NCBI RefSeq assembly: GCF_028453695.1
Contig: NC_135774.1
Location: 15,934,001-15,998,000 of the forward strand
Reading direction: 5' to 3'
From: Augochlora pura
Taxonomy: Eukaryota > Arthropoda > Insecta > Hymenoptera > Halictidae
Length of the DNA: 64,000 nt
Shown here: positions 11,801 through 22,857 of the stretch, in pieces
Layout of the letters: each line of letters begins with the position of its first letter
How positions within the stretch are numbered: the first letter of the stretch is position 1
Program-made: the position numbers and the translations under genes
The notes under the pieces: generated by a model
The model's input: only the letters and a program-made list of their open reading frames with translations
What the model was told of the DNA's origin: nothing
Databases searched by the model: none

Positions 11801-14800
11801 TTCTCCGAAACCAAATGAAAATAAAATGCTGTTTACATTAACTTTTCCTATACGAGCTCTAATTGAATCACAGCACAGCTAAAGCTTCGACAAACATTAA
11901 TCACGCGTTCGGAGATGGATCGACTAATGCAATAAATGCTCGATATTGCTTCCAAAAATGTCGAATTTCAAACAAAAACTATTAATTATATCTAAGAGAT
12001 AAAAAATACAATTACCAAAATGATATTATAAAAGGCTTTGACCTATTTATTAACTCTAAAAATGGTGATTTTTTTCAAATAGTCATATATCGCTTGCCCG
12101 ATTGTTGGCAGAAAGTTGTCGATGCCGATGCAAGTTATTTCGATCGAATATAATAAATACAGTGAAACGTCGTGCTCTTTGGTCTTTATCTTTATTCAAC
12201 GCCCGTTTCATAGTTTACACTTCCAAAGAAAAAATTGCACACGTGTGCTATCTTTAATTTCTCGCGTTATAATTATGGTACAGGAAATGTGTCAATGATA
12301 CAGAAAGATTACCTTCTACTAATGTGTAAACAATATCTATATTGGAATTTCTACGAAATATTCTCTTAGGAGGAATGTAAACACACGAATAGACAGAGAC
12401 AAAATGATAGCGCACTCAAGGTTTATTTTAATGTTCTTCAATATGTCGCGTGGTTTAAGGAAGTTAAAGTGGTTAGTCGGTGTTCAGTGCTTTTTGATAT
12501 TAGTATCTGTCGCATTTCGTGATGGGCCGTGGTAAAAGATTACCTGGCAGTGAAATAAACGCAATTCTATTTTGAAGAAAACGGAAAGTGACGATTACAG
12601 AAATTGCGAAAGAAATTGGTCGAAGTAGGAAAGCTGTATATAACGTATTAAAAGATGTGGATAACTGCGGTAAAAGGAAGAGCACTAGAAGGGCAGCAAC
12701 CCTATCGCACCGTGACACAACAGCAATACATCGTGCTGCATCTAATTCTGGTGCTACTGCAAGAAAAATTGCTTGCAAAGCTGGTGTACAAACTAATATT
12801 CAAAATGTTCGACGTATGCTGCAAATGAGTAATGTTATGAACCGATCAAGAATAAAAGCCAAGCCACGATTAAGAAAGAAGCATAAGAAAGCACGCCTTG
12901 AATTTGCGAAGAAACGTATACACTGGAGGAAAACTTGGAGGAATACATATAATCTTTACAGATGCAAAACGGTTTTGTTTGAATGGTCCAGATAATAGTG
13001 CATACTATCATCATGACATTCGGAAAGGACACTTAACAAGAATTAGACGACAAATGAAAGGAGGTGGAATAATGATTTGGAGCGGCATAGGTTACAAAGG
13101 AAAAACGGATATTAATTTTATACAAGGAAAAATGAATAGGGCAAGTTATTTGAGATTAATAAAAAAACCAAATTGATAAGTATGCACAATACATTGCAGG
13201 TCCAGAATTTGTGTTGCAGCAAGATAATGCTGTCGTACACACGGCAAAAATTATTCATGAATATTTTTCAAAAGAGATAATTCCTGTTTTGGAATGGCCG
13301 GCGTATTCCCAGGACTTAATTATAATTGAGCATTGTTGGGGATTATTATCCAGAGCTGTATACGCAGAAGGTAGACAATTTAAAAATTTAAATGACTTAA
13401 AAATCAATATCAAAGAGGAATGACAAAATTTATCACAATCTTCAATTAAAGTACTGTATAAATCCTTACCAAAAAGGATGATAGAAGTAATTCAGAACCA
13501 CGGAGGATCCACACATTATTAAACACAGGTACAGTTATATTATTTTCATATTTGTCTATCTTAAATTTATATAATATGGAATATTTTTCAGATGTGCTAT
13601 CATTTTGTCTGTATTCATTTGAGTATTTGTATTTTTACGACGATAATTCGTTAAAGAATAGTCAATAAAAGTTATGTTTATACTAGCAGATGGTTTATAC
13701 TAGCTTATATTAGCAGAAGGTGGTCTTTCTGTATCATTGGCATATTTTCTGTACTATAATTATAACGCAAGAAATTAAAGAAATAGCACGCGTGTGCTAT
13801 CTTTCTCTTTGGGAGTGTACGACCTAATAATACTTACCCCGCGTGCTTTGCTCACCCCCCTGGCCACGTAGCAATTATTAAATTTCTTGGCGCACAAGTT
13901 TCCCGCGATACGAAATAATGAAACGACGCACACGTGGCGCTGGATTTCGCCGGATAAAACGGTCGCGCGGAATTCCAGAAAGCTGGTTGGCGTTTACGCA
14001 CGGCAAACTGCATCGCAGCTGCGCTTCGAAACGTCGAACTGCAGACAGTTCCCTTTCCGGCCGTTAGCCTTTGATACACAGGGGCAAAGGGTTTAAACTG
14101 AAAAGTTGCACACGGATGCACGAGCGACACGGCGGAAACGAAAGAGAAACATGGAAAATTTGAACGCGGGAACAGTGAACTTGGAAATGCAACAGGTTTG
14201 GTTTCGATGCCACAAAAATGAAAGTGTATCTGTGTACATACATATCTAACCTCCAGATATATGTATATCTAGATACACTTAGTTAAAAATGAACTCGTAC
14301 GCTTTTTAAAACGAAACAACTTTCATTAGAATTGGTCAAAGTGATTCGAATTTCTTTAAGGGGAGCTTGATTTTGCAGTTAAATATTCATGTTTTTGCTC
14401 GATTTTGCTGCACACAGGGTTAGCTTATCAATTACTGTGTATATTATAATGATATCCAAAGTTTTTGGTAAATTAAACGGTTTTGGTTAGCTATGTTGCA
14501 CTTTTTAAAACATTTAAATGGTGTGTTGATGTCTTTTGTATAAGTGCTTTCATAATCAATAATATAATATAATATAATATAGTATAATACAATACAATAT
14601 ACACTATAATATTCAATACACAATACGATTGAGTATACAATAGAATATACAATACAGTGTACAATACGATACACAAGAAAATATATAGTATAATATACAA
14701 TAGAATATACAATACAGTATACAATACAATACACAATAAAATATAGAATACAATGTACAATACAATACACAATAGAATATAGAATACAATATACAATAGA

Positions 14801-17800
14801 ATATACGATAGAATACACAGTAGAGTATAGAATACAATATAATACAAAATAAAATATACAATATAATATAATAGTACAACATACAGTACAACATACAATA
14901 CAATAAAACATAATGTAGTATTATCACAATCAAAATATATAACAAATCATAGAATAATGTTTTTGAGCATGTTAATGAGCTCTTAAAAGAACTTGAAAAT
15001 ATGATATATTTTGTACTAAATAATTTAGCATAATTTAGCATAAAGAAGTTTTTCCTTTGGTCTCACATTAAAATGTTTCCTATCGAAGTCAATTAATAGG
15101 ACATTTGATGTCAACCTGGGAGAACATGTTTCGATAAATAAAGAAATTCATTTAAGCCTACTCACTTAATACTACTCATATTAATATTCATTTAATACTA
15201 CTCAGTTGGAATCAAGTGGCGCGTCTGACCATCACGTACCAGTTCTACTTCCCGTCATATTACAAGCCATACAAAGCTTGACAGCTCTTTAAACTGTTCT
15301 TTCTCGAAAATGCGATCTTAAATAAAGAAGAAATGTTACTCTTCTTTTTCGTTTTATTTTTGCATATAGTATCACTACTCACCCAGTAGTAGTCATAACC
15401 ACTGTGGCGCGCTAAGAAAATTGGAAATTTGGAGGAGCGAGGAGCGGGAAAAAGAGAGGGGATACCGTTTCGTCCCGAGCCCACTAGTGGACTCGTCGGT
15501 AAGGCATTTTAGCAAGAACTGCCTTAGACAGGGATAAGGGCAAGGACAGTTTCGCGGTATACAGGGTGCCCCAAAAATGTCTCGGAATCGGGTAATGGGG
15601 GGTACCTGTGATCATTTAAAGTAACTTTTTCCTTAGCGAAAATACAATCCGCGGCTTCGTTTACGAGTTATTGATGATTGAAGTTGGCTGCGCGCGGACG
15701 ATTTTTTTTTAGTGCAGTGAAAGTGAACGTTACTGTAATCTGTGAATGGGTGAGTTTTCCATTAATAATATTTGTGACATTTTCGAAATTAATAGAAAAT
15801 TCATAAAATCTTTGTTCGTTACTTTGATCGTGGTTCAAAGCAGTCGCGACCCGGCTTCAGTCAGCTGGCTCGCGCGCGTAGCAGCAGATTGAATCCTCGT
15901 GCGCGCGCAGCCAACTTTGTTAATTAATAACTCGTAAACGAAGCCGCGGATTGCATTTTTGCTAAGGAAAAAGTTACTTTAAATGATCACAGGTACTCCC
16001 CATTTCCCGATTGCGAGACATTTTTTGGGCACCCTGTATATACAAATCGGGACAATCTCAGGTAACTGCTTTTTCAATGAAATGATTTATAATTGAAAAC
16101 TTAAATTTCTACTATCTTATTTTAATCTGTAGTTGCGGAAAAGCAGTCCATCTGCTGGCGAACGGCGGAGGTAGTCGCCACACCACCATTTCGAGTGTAG
16201 TAGTGGTGACATTCAGAGTGAGGCGAAAATTTTGTCCACCTTGATTACCTCCGGTGCCAAATGATCCAATAAAAATATATTTCAGAACAAAGTTGCACTA
16301 TTCTATGCGTTACATGTAATGATAAAATAGATCTTTCTAGTTTCCATCTGATTTTTTTTCTAGATTTTTTTACTATTTTTATTTAGTATATACAGAGTAA
16401 ATTAACCCTTTGCGGTCGTATTAAATACGTAAGTCATGCTGGTTGTAATTAATTTTCTTTCAGAGGACAGTAATAAGATAACAATAATAAAAGAAGGAAA
16501 AACAAAATTTATTAACTCCGTTTTAATGTTTAGACATATGCAACAATATGTTTTAATTTTATGTAAAAATAAAAAAGATGCAAAAAGATAAATAAATTGC
16601 TTTGGTGGCTGAGAATATACATACGACCGCAAAGGGTTAAAATCTTCGTCTACCTAAAATTGTCTGCAGTGTACATGATCCTATGAAAAAAAATGTTAAT
16701 AATCAAGGTAAAGTTACACTGTTCTCTGCGTCACATGTAATAATATAATCGATCTTTTCCAGGATTATTTTATCAATAAAATTTCATGATCATTGGTACT
16801 TCTTTAAATTGCAACACTTCTCTGTTTTCACTATCGCGTAAAAGCAGTTGCTTCACTATGATAGGACAGCATTTGCTTTGGCGATCTCATAGCGGTACTG
16901 CTACTCTAAGATCATTCAAGGTCGCTAAAACACATTTCGCTCGTAACAGTATCCCTAGCATTAACGATCATCTGATACTAATTACCGAGATACCACGCAA
17001 TATCATACATTTATACAATGTTTACAATCGGCCGCCTTGTTGCACGTGCGTTAACATTATTTGCTAGGAGTTAGAGGAGACCTCTCATATTCTAGGCGTA
17101 TGTATATAGCTTTTGTACAATAACTTCAACTGTTTTGCGAACACGTGCTTATAGATCGTTACGTTGTAATGGACTGTACTGCGAACTACAATTGAGCCGT
17201 TCATTTCCGTTTATTAACCGTTTATTTCGAAAGCGGCCTAAGTCCACTCGTGGTCGCATGTACGACTACAAGATATCTATCAATAAAACATTCAAGGTTA
17301 CTTCTATTACGAGTAAATTCGATAATTTTGGACATACAAGTTTTCAGGGTTAGTTCAATGATTGAGTCGTTTATTTTGAAAGTGGTTCAAGTTCATTTGT
17401 ACTTAAACTGAGATATTTATTATTGATAGTGTTCGAAGGCAGTGATGAACGTAATTTTAATTAATTAGTATTTAACAAGTTAACCTCAGTTTTAGGACAA
17501 TTGCATTAGTTGAATAATCAACACGTTTAATTAATGCAGTAAAAATAAATTTACGCAATATACGTACTTACAGTTAAATATAAAACTTAAGATTTAATAT
17601 TAAATGTTAGAAATTATTTCATCCAAGGGGAAGAACAAAACGACAAGACTATTTAGTTTAGATAGTGAAGAAAAATTAGTAACTAATGATTTCATGGAAA
17701 ATCGAAAGAGAAAGAGGATTATACAACAATATTCGTCATCAGGGGTTAAAGATTTAACTTTAAAAGTCTTCCAAAACAAAGATTGATATTAACGAAAAGC

Positions 17801-20800
17801 TTGCATAAAAAGTGACGAAGAAGAAGAGGAAAGGAAGAATATTTTTGAGAAGTTTTCGTATTTGGGAGATTGTAATAAACAAAATGTATCGCTTTGCGAA
17901 GCTGTCGAGCGCAAAACTGTGAACCAAAGACGGCAGAAACCCAAAAAAATGTTCGCCAAGAAATTGGAATTTTAAGTATTTGTTAAATTCTAAAAAATTG
18001 TAAGACTTCGAGCTACCGTTTCGACCAAAAAAATTCAGGATCATTATCGATCGGATCAACAACAAAGTACTAATTTTCTAGAAAAGCACAAATATCAACA
18101 GCTGCAAAATTCCGGTAAAACGAAGCGAATATTAATGGAATTGTTAGATCTCGCAGTAATTTCCTGGGATTTTGATATTGCATTAATATTCGCAATCTAG
18201 TTACCAGTATTCATTAAATGACAACGCCGAATAAGCAAGCAGAAAATATGCTCGTTCTAATTAGCGTACTTTGAAGACAAGAGAGTGATTCAATTTACGA
18301 AACACCGCGCCGGCGGCGATGGCCGAGCACCGGCGAACTCGGCTCTATTTACAATTCACCGGTTTACACGCGGCAGTTTCTTCGGCATTGCGTTACCCGG
18401 CAACCCTTTCGTTCGCTGCTCGCAGCGTTTAATTGACCCGACCTGCCCAATCAACTCGAGCAGTTTATTATTTCGCGCGTCGCGTCGGCATGTGGAGCAC
18501 GAAATCCGCGAACGCCATTCCGCGGCGGGTCTGAAAGAAAATGGGAGAGTGTTGGCATGGTCGTGCCATACTTGAACATATTTTAGAACTGTGAATCTAC
18601 TACGGTTTTACTAAGAATTTATTATGATTTTACTACGATGTTACTATGATTTTTATGATAATTGACGAGAGTTGTCATAATCGTACCACTAAGCTTTAAG
18701 GAACATTTAAAAATCTTACGTGAAAATCAATTTTAATATGCTTTTAGAATTCTCGTGAGTTTTTCACGCGATCTAAGCTAATATTAGCATAAAAATAAAT
18801 ACGATTCTACTATTACTAAAACAGATAACGCGTATTTAACATTGCTAAAATTTGTCACAAGTCTTAGCTATTTTATAGAAATTGGCGGGGACAGCACAGA
18901 AACACATTGTTGCGCATGGTAAAATGTTAACAACTATTATGATTGGCTGAGCTTTTAAGAGATGTCGCCAATTGCCGCCACAATTCAATTACAAGCGAAT
19001 CCTAAATAAAGTATTAGGTTAGAGCATATGAAATATCGGATTTTCAAGTGTATTTATAAAACTGCATATCTTTGTTCGAAAGCTGTTTATTTAATCAAAA
19101 TATGCTCTATTTGTTACAATACACTTTTCTCAATGAGATTTTAATGCATAGATGCCTGTCTTAAAAAAATTCTGATCTTTAGAAACAATAAACTGTGATA
19201 TAGAATATTTCAGACTGTTTTATCGACTAAGCTTTTAATAGATGATCACTCATTGCCGCCACAATTCAATTTTAAGCGAATTTTATATGTAGTATGATTT
19301 ATAAAATAGTATGACATTGATAACTTTCTTCTACTTCGTTGGAAAAATTACGGAAATTTCTGTACAATTCCAAATCATTTTTTTTTCATCGTCCCACGCA
19401 TGTCATTTAATTTCGCTCGATTTGTCTGCAAAAATAAACGTGCGAAATAAAAGTTTTCCGCGCCGATTGTTGGAGAACAACGGCGATGCGAAGGGTGTTT
19501 TCCCTAAAACGCGACGCTCGATTTTTCACCTGCTTACAACCGGCAGACATAAAAAAGCTTGGAACAAAAGTTGCAGCCATCCGGTAAAAACAGCTTAGAA
19601 CAAAAGAGTATGCAGGGTATGGAGCGTAAAATGGATGTCGGTGAAAAGATTCTCATGGTAAAAACAACATTACCTTGGCTTTCACAAAACAGGAATATTT
19701 TTTGTAACGTTTCTAAGAGGATTACGAGATGAATATATTAGATGTGTTAAGCAGAACGACGTATATCTGTATTTTAGGAAAACTTCTACATCCAAGGTAC
19801 CGAACTTGTATGAGGGTACAGGTATACCTTCAACTATGCTAGACACAGAACTGCGTACTGTCACCTAGCTCACTAGTTCTTCTATTCAGTCCGTAGTATT
19901 CACATCGTGCGCCTGTCCTTCCACCGTACCTTCATATCAACTTTTAAATATAATTATTTATACTGGTTTTATACTACACGAGAGTTCTTTTATTCCACAC
20001 AACCCCTCAACAAGATGTATGTTATGCGATTAGTATAATATAAATGCCTGTACAATCTCTGAGCTATCGAAAGTAATAATCGGAATGTTTTTATTATATT
20101 GTTTAGCCCGGATAATTGAGGTTCTATTGCATCGCATTTTGCCGCGATATATTCGAAAATAAGGTTTTTCGAGGTTATGTTCAAAAGTTATCGATTTAAG
20201 CGTTATTTCAACTTTATAGAGATCTTGACCTTCTGTTTTTGTGAGGTTGTGCAATCCTCGTCGCAGTTTATCAACGCCTACGTCCTTGTCTCCTGATACC
20301 GAATGGTCCTACAATCTTCCTCGTAGGGGAAAGAAGCGCACGCTGCTTACCAGTTCTCGTCTCCTCACGTTTTTACTATGTTTTTATAATGTATAAACTT
20401 ATTAACATTTTACCAACGGGTCATTCGGCCGTAAACATTTCTATCGATCTCATTTATTTATATTACTTATCACATATTTAATAAAAATTTAACAGTAAGC
20501 CTCGTTTTATTTAAATCAAAGTTAATCGTCATTTCTGTGGAATTCAGATTTAGTTGTTTAGAAAGTATAACATTTATTTCCACTCTCCGAACAGTTAAAA
20601 ATAATTTAGAATGAATCCCCATTTTACATAATTTAAAGTTTGTTTTTCTGAAGCACAAATTCCGATGTATCAAAATATCTAAAGCTAATTTGATCCGATT
20701 ATCAGAAATTGTATAGTTTGACTCCGTTGTCGTTACCAGAAGTTATGACATTCACGAATGTGTGTCGATAATAAATGGATTTATTATATTCTTAGAACGT

Positions 20801-22474
20801 CTTTCACCAAAATGATAAAAATTTTCTATGAGTCAGCACACGATAATCGAGAATATGAGTCAAAATTGACTCACCTTATCTCGAGTACCTACAAAATATT
20901 TTCGCGTGTTGGTTTAACCCTGAAGACACATCTTGAGACTTTTATTATTAAAGAACAAAGCCAGACCATTATAAATTGTATATATTGCTTATTCAGAAGG
21001 ACGGCACATAAAAGACTAGTATCTGTGATCGCGTCCTCTGAATTCACCCTCCACAAATATTTATACAGCTTGCGGAGAAAATTCTGTCCCTCTATGAAAA
21101 ATGCTCCTTTTTTCTGGAAACGTACAGTGTCCCCATCTATTCTGTCTTTCGAATTCTTCATGTTTGTTCACGAGCACGGTTAGAATTATTACATTGCATA
21201 AGAGCGCATCAAAGAACGTAGACATTGCTATGACCACCGAAAACGAAAAAAAAAGCTAGCGGAAGTAGTAAGAAAAGAATTAAAATTATGATTATTGAAC
21301 GTAGTAGATCCTCGAGCAATCATTCAAGTCGACGAATGAGTTAAACAAATATTGTTTGTAAACGTAGTAGAAAGAGTAACAAGTATCTATGAAAAATGTT
21401 GGTAAGAAAGGTTGCATAGTTTTTTTTATAAAAAAGTATTCAAAAAGCGCGTTTTACAATAGGATATACCCTTTAAATCTAGCTTTGCAAAATTCGTAGA
21501 ACGAAATTACAGTAATTAAGTGTGTGGTAAACATTAATAATTTTTAAAGAAAGCTACGAAAATGTATCGATGAAGATATATAAAATATTAAATTGAAGTA
21601 TTTTTCAAAACGGCTATATATATGGGGACAGAATTTGTTACTCACCCTTTATGTTAACAACTTTTAACTAATATCATTTTTGTGAATATTTGCAACAAGG
21701 TATTAGTCTATTATTTCACCATAGATTCTTTCAAATTTTTCCTATGAATTTCAATTTATAGATTTCTAAATCTATCCCATGGTAATCAAAATTGGTCCAA
21801 TTATTGGCTCCAAAAATACTTATACAGCTTGCGGAGAAAATACTGTCCCGTTTATGAAAAACGTTCCTTTCTCCTGCAAACGTACAGTGTCCGAATCTAT
21901 TTTGTCTTTCAAATTTTCGATTCTCATTGGTCACTGTTTTTCGTTAACAATTCGTTAATAGCGCGACCTGTACAATTTTTATAAAGGAAAAAGTTACTTC
22001 AAATCACCTGATAAATATTACTTCCCCTAATTACGTAGGCCGCAAAAATCTTCATGCAAAATGAAACTGTTTCTCATCGATTTACATTACGGCAGTTTTA
22101 ACGAAGCGTTCGATTTTTTTTCCAGCGTCTATTCGAGCTGCTACGAGATGTTTTCCACGATCCGGGACGGTGTTCGAGCAGACAAAACGACAGAAGGTAG
22201 CAAACCGTTCGGCTTCGCCCGTTTCGAGAATATTTCCGAAGGCAACGTGCAACTCGCAGACGTCGTGAACATCGACGAGCAAAGAGCCGGAAATGAGACG
22301 GAGGATACCGGGGAAGCATCCGTAGGACAATTCGAAAATCCTTTATATAGGTCGAAGAGAAAACGGCGTGAGGGGGCGGAAGTGATGGACATGAACACGC
22401 CCCTCAGCATGTCCACTCTCAAGAACAAAGTGGAAGACGGCATTGAGGAAGTGGATCTCGACATCGATCAGTGA
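2602..22474 (+). CDS. AMN: Protein amnionless, six exons (complete coding span)
   Basis: Amnionless is a type I membrane protein that pairs with cubilin as an endocytic receptor; in flies the pair works in nephrocytes (family knowledge). Joined exons 2602-2865, 6026-6330, 6408-6531, 7212-7446, 9702-9855 and 22126-22474 give 1431 nt, 476 residues plus stop. Every junction has GT/AG and the phases agree (0, 2, 0, 1, 2). Residues 1 to about 19 form a signal peptide ending FG, followed by VEKVWLPDLEWQTAKNW, typical of the AMN N terminus. A cysteine-rich segment (CDKCPCQNDPGG, CGFTQCEF, CCRYCGG) spans about residues 194-240. A membrane helix covers about 331-355. The tail carries FENPLY at 430-435, an FxNPxY signal for clathrin adaptors such as Dab2. 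The length is close to vertebrate AMN (about 450). Intron 5 is 12.3 kb and full of transposons; a missed small exon in it cannot be excluded, but the phases join without one. Confidence 0.93.
2866..6025. other. AMN intron 1, gene-free
   Basis: The intron is strongly AT-rich. It holds a GC-richer patch at about 3690-4130, a run of 14 G at 4073-4086, TATA-rich repeats at 4300-4560, and a degenerate repeat with CGTCATGACGAGTATA-like units at about 5570-5980. No ORF in it has a recognisable domain. Confidence 0.7.
5570..5985. repeat. Degenerate tandem repeat with 'cgtcataacgcaaaatattacc' theme
   Basis: About eight diverged units of roughly 45-55 bp share GACGAGTATA, CGTCATAA and CAAAATATTA. The same theme recurs at 8580-9070 in AMN intron 4 and at about 30995-31070 inside a TTAA MITE, so the array probably grew from that MITE family (inference). 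Confidence 0.7.
6026..6330 (+). CDS. AMN: AMN exon 2
   Basis: The acceptor is TTTTCATAG|TTA. The in-frame TAG of the acceptor shows that the reading frame cannot extend upstream. The exon encodes residues 89 to 190 and contains HFFWADPSNW and EQVPCRQDDIVLPNKQRTFS, characteristic of amnionless. The donor is GTGAA|GTAATT, which splits codon 190 after two bases. Confidence 0.92.
6408..6531 (+). CDS. AMN: AMN exon 3
   Basis: The acceptor is TATTCAG|GTATG; the first G completes a Lys codon from exon 2. The exon encodes YVDYSCDKCPCQNDPGGYY and a cysteine-rich segment through residue 231. The donor is TTGAAA|GTAAGC, phase 0. It is too short for a long-ORF scan and was found by splice-phase matching. 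Confidence 0.9.
6620..7070. repeat. AT-rich microsatellite-like tract in AMN intron 3
   Basis: The tract consists of irregular TTTTATTATATTGCATTC-like units. A block with TTTCATATTGGATCCATATT occurs twice about 205 bp apart, showing internal duplication. The long open frame through it is compositional. Confidence 0.75.
7212..7446 (+). CDS. AMN: AMN exon 4
   Basis: The acceptor is TTGTTTCAG|GTG. The exon encodes VEGHCCRYCGGRLSLSEKAS and a charged ectodomain stretch to about residue 309. The donor I chose is CTTCCTAA|GTAAAA, which leaves phase 1 and matches exon 5 exactly. The frame stays open beyond this donor to 7553, so a readthrough or alternative end is possible, but it would lack the membrane helix. 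Confidence 0.85.
7691..8060. repeat. TACAGGGTG MITE end followed by AT-rich expansion
   Basis: TACAGGGTGTTCCAAAAGTC followed by an ATTCGCAATCGGGAAGTAAG motif is the end of the MITE family seen complete at 15560-16038. Beyond about 50 bp it dissolves into TATAAAATAAA repeats. The same truncated structure recurs at 11289. Confidence 0.65.
8537..9090. repeat. Second 'CGTCATGACGAGTATA' tandem array in AMN intron 4
   Basis: About ten diverged units share ACGAGTATAYACGTCA and AAAATATTGCCA. The array starts at TTAACCAGTTAGCTGG, which resembles the terminal repeat of the MITE at 30769-31082. This suggests an expanded copy of that MITE. Confidence 0.7.
9702..9855 (+). CDS. AMN: AMN exon 5 (transmembrane)
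   Basis: The acceptor is GAAATAG|GTATG and the donor is TCCAAATA|GTAAGT, an ideal donor. The exon encodes residues 310-361, including the helix ALIPIFVTPFIILMLFFAAA (about 333-352). Without splicing, the frame would stop at TAG within the donor. The exon stands alone, 2.3 kb from exon 4 and 12.3 kb from exon 6. Confidence 0.88.
9856..12214. other. First part of AMN intron 5, gene-free
   Basis: AT-rich sequence with a GC-richer patch at about 10790-11050, a truncated MITE end at 11289-11340 (TACAGGGTGTTCCAAAAGTC), and TATAAAATA repeats to about 11520. I see no supportable gene. Confidence 0.6.
12215..13819 (+). mobile_element. Tc1-like transposon (DD34E) with about 125-bp terminal inverted repeats
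   Basis: The two ends (12215-12340 and 13695-13819) are inverted copies beginning TACACTTCCAAAGA or near it and ending near TTCTRCTAATRTRAGC. Each contains a GCACRCGTGTGC palindrome and GATACAGAAAGA. TA flanks fit Tc1/mariner targets. The element sits in AMN intron 5 in the same orientation as the gene. Confidence 0.85.
12522..13522 (+). pseudogene. Tc1-like transposase pseudogene
   Basis: The frame starts MGRGKRLPGSEINAILF and continues through the helix-turn-helix ITEIAKEIGRSRKAVYNVL. The catalytic triad is visible: the first Asp in IIFTDAKRF (about 12950), the second in LQQDNAVVHT (about 13220), and the Glu in QDLIIIEHCW (about 13330). The second Asp and the Glu are separated by 34 residues, hence DD34E. 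Damage: TGA at codon 18, an indel near 12945, a double stop near 13175, and a TGA at 13421 where the family has Trp. The last readable codons end HGGSTHY before TAA at 13520. The copy is dead. Confidence 0.85.
13820..14440. other. GC-richer intronic patch
   Basis: The segment 13840-14110 is CpG-rich, with open frames on both strands but no domain I recognise. It could be regulatory; nothing in the sequence shows this. Confidence 0.3.
14560..14910. repeat. (AATAC)-like pentanucleotide microsatellite
   Basis: Imperfect runs of CAATACAATA and AATAGAATATA fill the stretch, giving long minus-strand frames with monotonous Tyr-Cys-Ile-Leu translations in all three frames. These are compositional. 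Confidence 0.85.
15210..15400. repeat. Dispersed repeat fragment, also at about 26150-26340 inverted
   Basis: CGTCTGACCATCACGTACCA and TTCTACTTCCCGTCAT here match, in reverse complement, the sequence at 26290-26335 next to a TACAGGGTGGG end. This is a fragment of the same transposon family, lacking its terminus here. Confidence 0.55.
15560..16038. mobile_element. MITE, TACAGGGTGCCC family, with about 145-bp inverted repeats
   Basis: The left arm from TACAGGGTGCCCCAAAAATG is matched by the inverted right arm ending in CCCTGTA. Both arms share ATCATTTAAAGTAACTTTTT, a long CCGCGGCTTCGTTTACGAG tract and GTTGGCTGCGCGCG. It is flanked by TA. There is no transposase. Relatives occur at 44818-45122 and as broken ends at 7691, 11289 and about 21960-22030. 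Confidence 0.88.
16402..16640. mobile_element. TTAA MITE, piggyBac-type ends
   Basis: Perfect terminal repeats TTAACCCTTTGCGGTCGTAT and its complement enclose about 230 bp, with TTAA at both ends. The interior resembles 36830-37020. It is non-autonomous. Confidence 0.88.
16641..19744. other. Gene-free stretch of AMN intron 5
   Basis: Several open frames of 60-96 codons occur, but none has a recognisable domain. 18285-18570 is a CpG-rich block in otherwise AT-rich DNA. A segment with TTGCCGCCACAATTCAATT occurs twice (18970 and 19255), a short local duplication. Confidence 0.5.
19745..20012. mobile_element. Solo LTR (268 bp) with 5-bp target duplication
   Basis: The segment begins TGTTAAGCAG and ends CCCCTCAACA, with TG...CA ends on both strands. 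It is flanked by direct AGATG copies at 19740-19744 and 20013-20017. No internal retrotransposon genes remain, so this is a solo LTR left by recombination. TATAAA-like motifs on the minus strand suggest, weakly, that its sense strand is minus. A copia-like family is possible but not shown. Confidence 0.8.
20090..21950. repeat. Dispersed repeat, copy A (about 1.5 kb shared with 42937-44530)
   Basis: Several long blocks match the copy at 42937-44530 at high identity, including CTCCTGATACCGAATGGT, ATTTTACCAACGGGTCATTC, TCCGTTGTCGTTACCAGAAG and TATATGGGGACAGAATTTGT. A third partial copy is at 30615-33270. The open frame at 20758-21183 lies inside it and is shortened in copy B, so I do not treat it as a gene. 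A segment near 21820-21910 repeats the 21060-21150 block. Confidence 0.8.
22126..22474 (+). CDS. AMN: AMN exon 6 (cytoplasmic tail)
   Basis: The acceptor is CGATTTTTTTTCCAG|CGTC; the first C completes Tyr361. The exon encodes the cytoplasmic tail, with GFARFENISEGNVQLADV and GQFENPLYRSKRKRREG, and ends DLDIDQ then TGA at 22472-22474. The FENPLY motif and acidic C terminus fit amnionless. The stop codon and the sequence after it resemble units of a tandem array further downstream (23297-23960). Confidence 0.92.
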
Positions 22475-22578
22475 TACGATGGAATTTGAAGATCGACTTT
22501 CAATATTTTAGCTCAATATGTTAACCAATTGACTTATGACATAATCTCGGACTCGTGATGCAGTTTTTGAATAGCCTG

Positions 22579-22584
22579 AATAAA
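22579..22584 (+). promoter_or_regulatory. Candidate AMN polyadenylation signal
   Basis: AATAAA lies about 105 bp after the AMN stop codon, just before a TTAA MITE. The spacing fits a short 3' UTR; use of the site is inferred. Confidence 0.5.
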
Positions 22585-22587
22585 ACA

Positions 22588-22823
22588 TTAACACTTTACC
22601 GACCGGCTGTTCAGCCCTAAACGTTTTTACATTCTCATAAAATTAGAGTTAAACAATATTTATTTGGTCTGTTCTATTTTATTTGATTTATCGCATTCGT
22701 CGGGAAAGGTATCTATCATTTAAAAAATTATACAATAATATGGGAGCTTGCTGGAGTACAATTTAACACTTTTGTTAGGCTATAAAAAGCCGAGTTATAG
22801 GCCACCGGTCAGTAAAGTGTTAA
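22588..22823. mobile_element. TTAA MITE, 'TTAACACTTTACCGACC' family
   Basis: TTAACACTTTACCGACCGG at the left and CCGGTCAGTAAAGTGTTAA at the right are inverted copies with TTAA at both ends. This is the most complete copy in the window. It sits directly after the AMN polyadenylation signal. Confidence 0.88.
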
Positions 22824-22857
22824 TCTAATTAATTAAAAAATTATAGTAAATAAAGTA

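Noticed and set aside
14444..15041. Three overlapping minus-strand frames of 135-155 codons
   Set aside because: All are translations of the same AATAC-like microsatellite, which is open in all frames.
20758..21183. 141-codon plus-strand frame as a possible gene
   Set aside because: It lies in a dispersed repeat, is truncated in the copy at 43718-44059, and has no recognisable domain.
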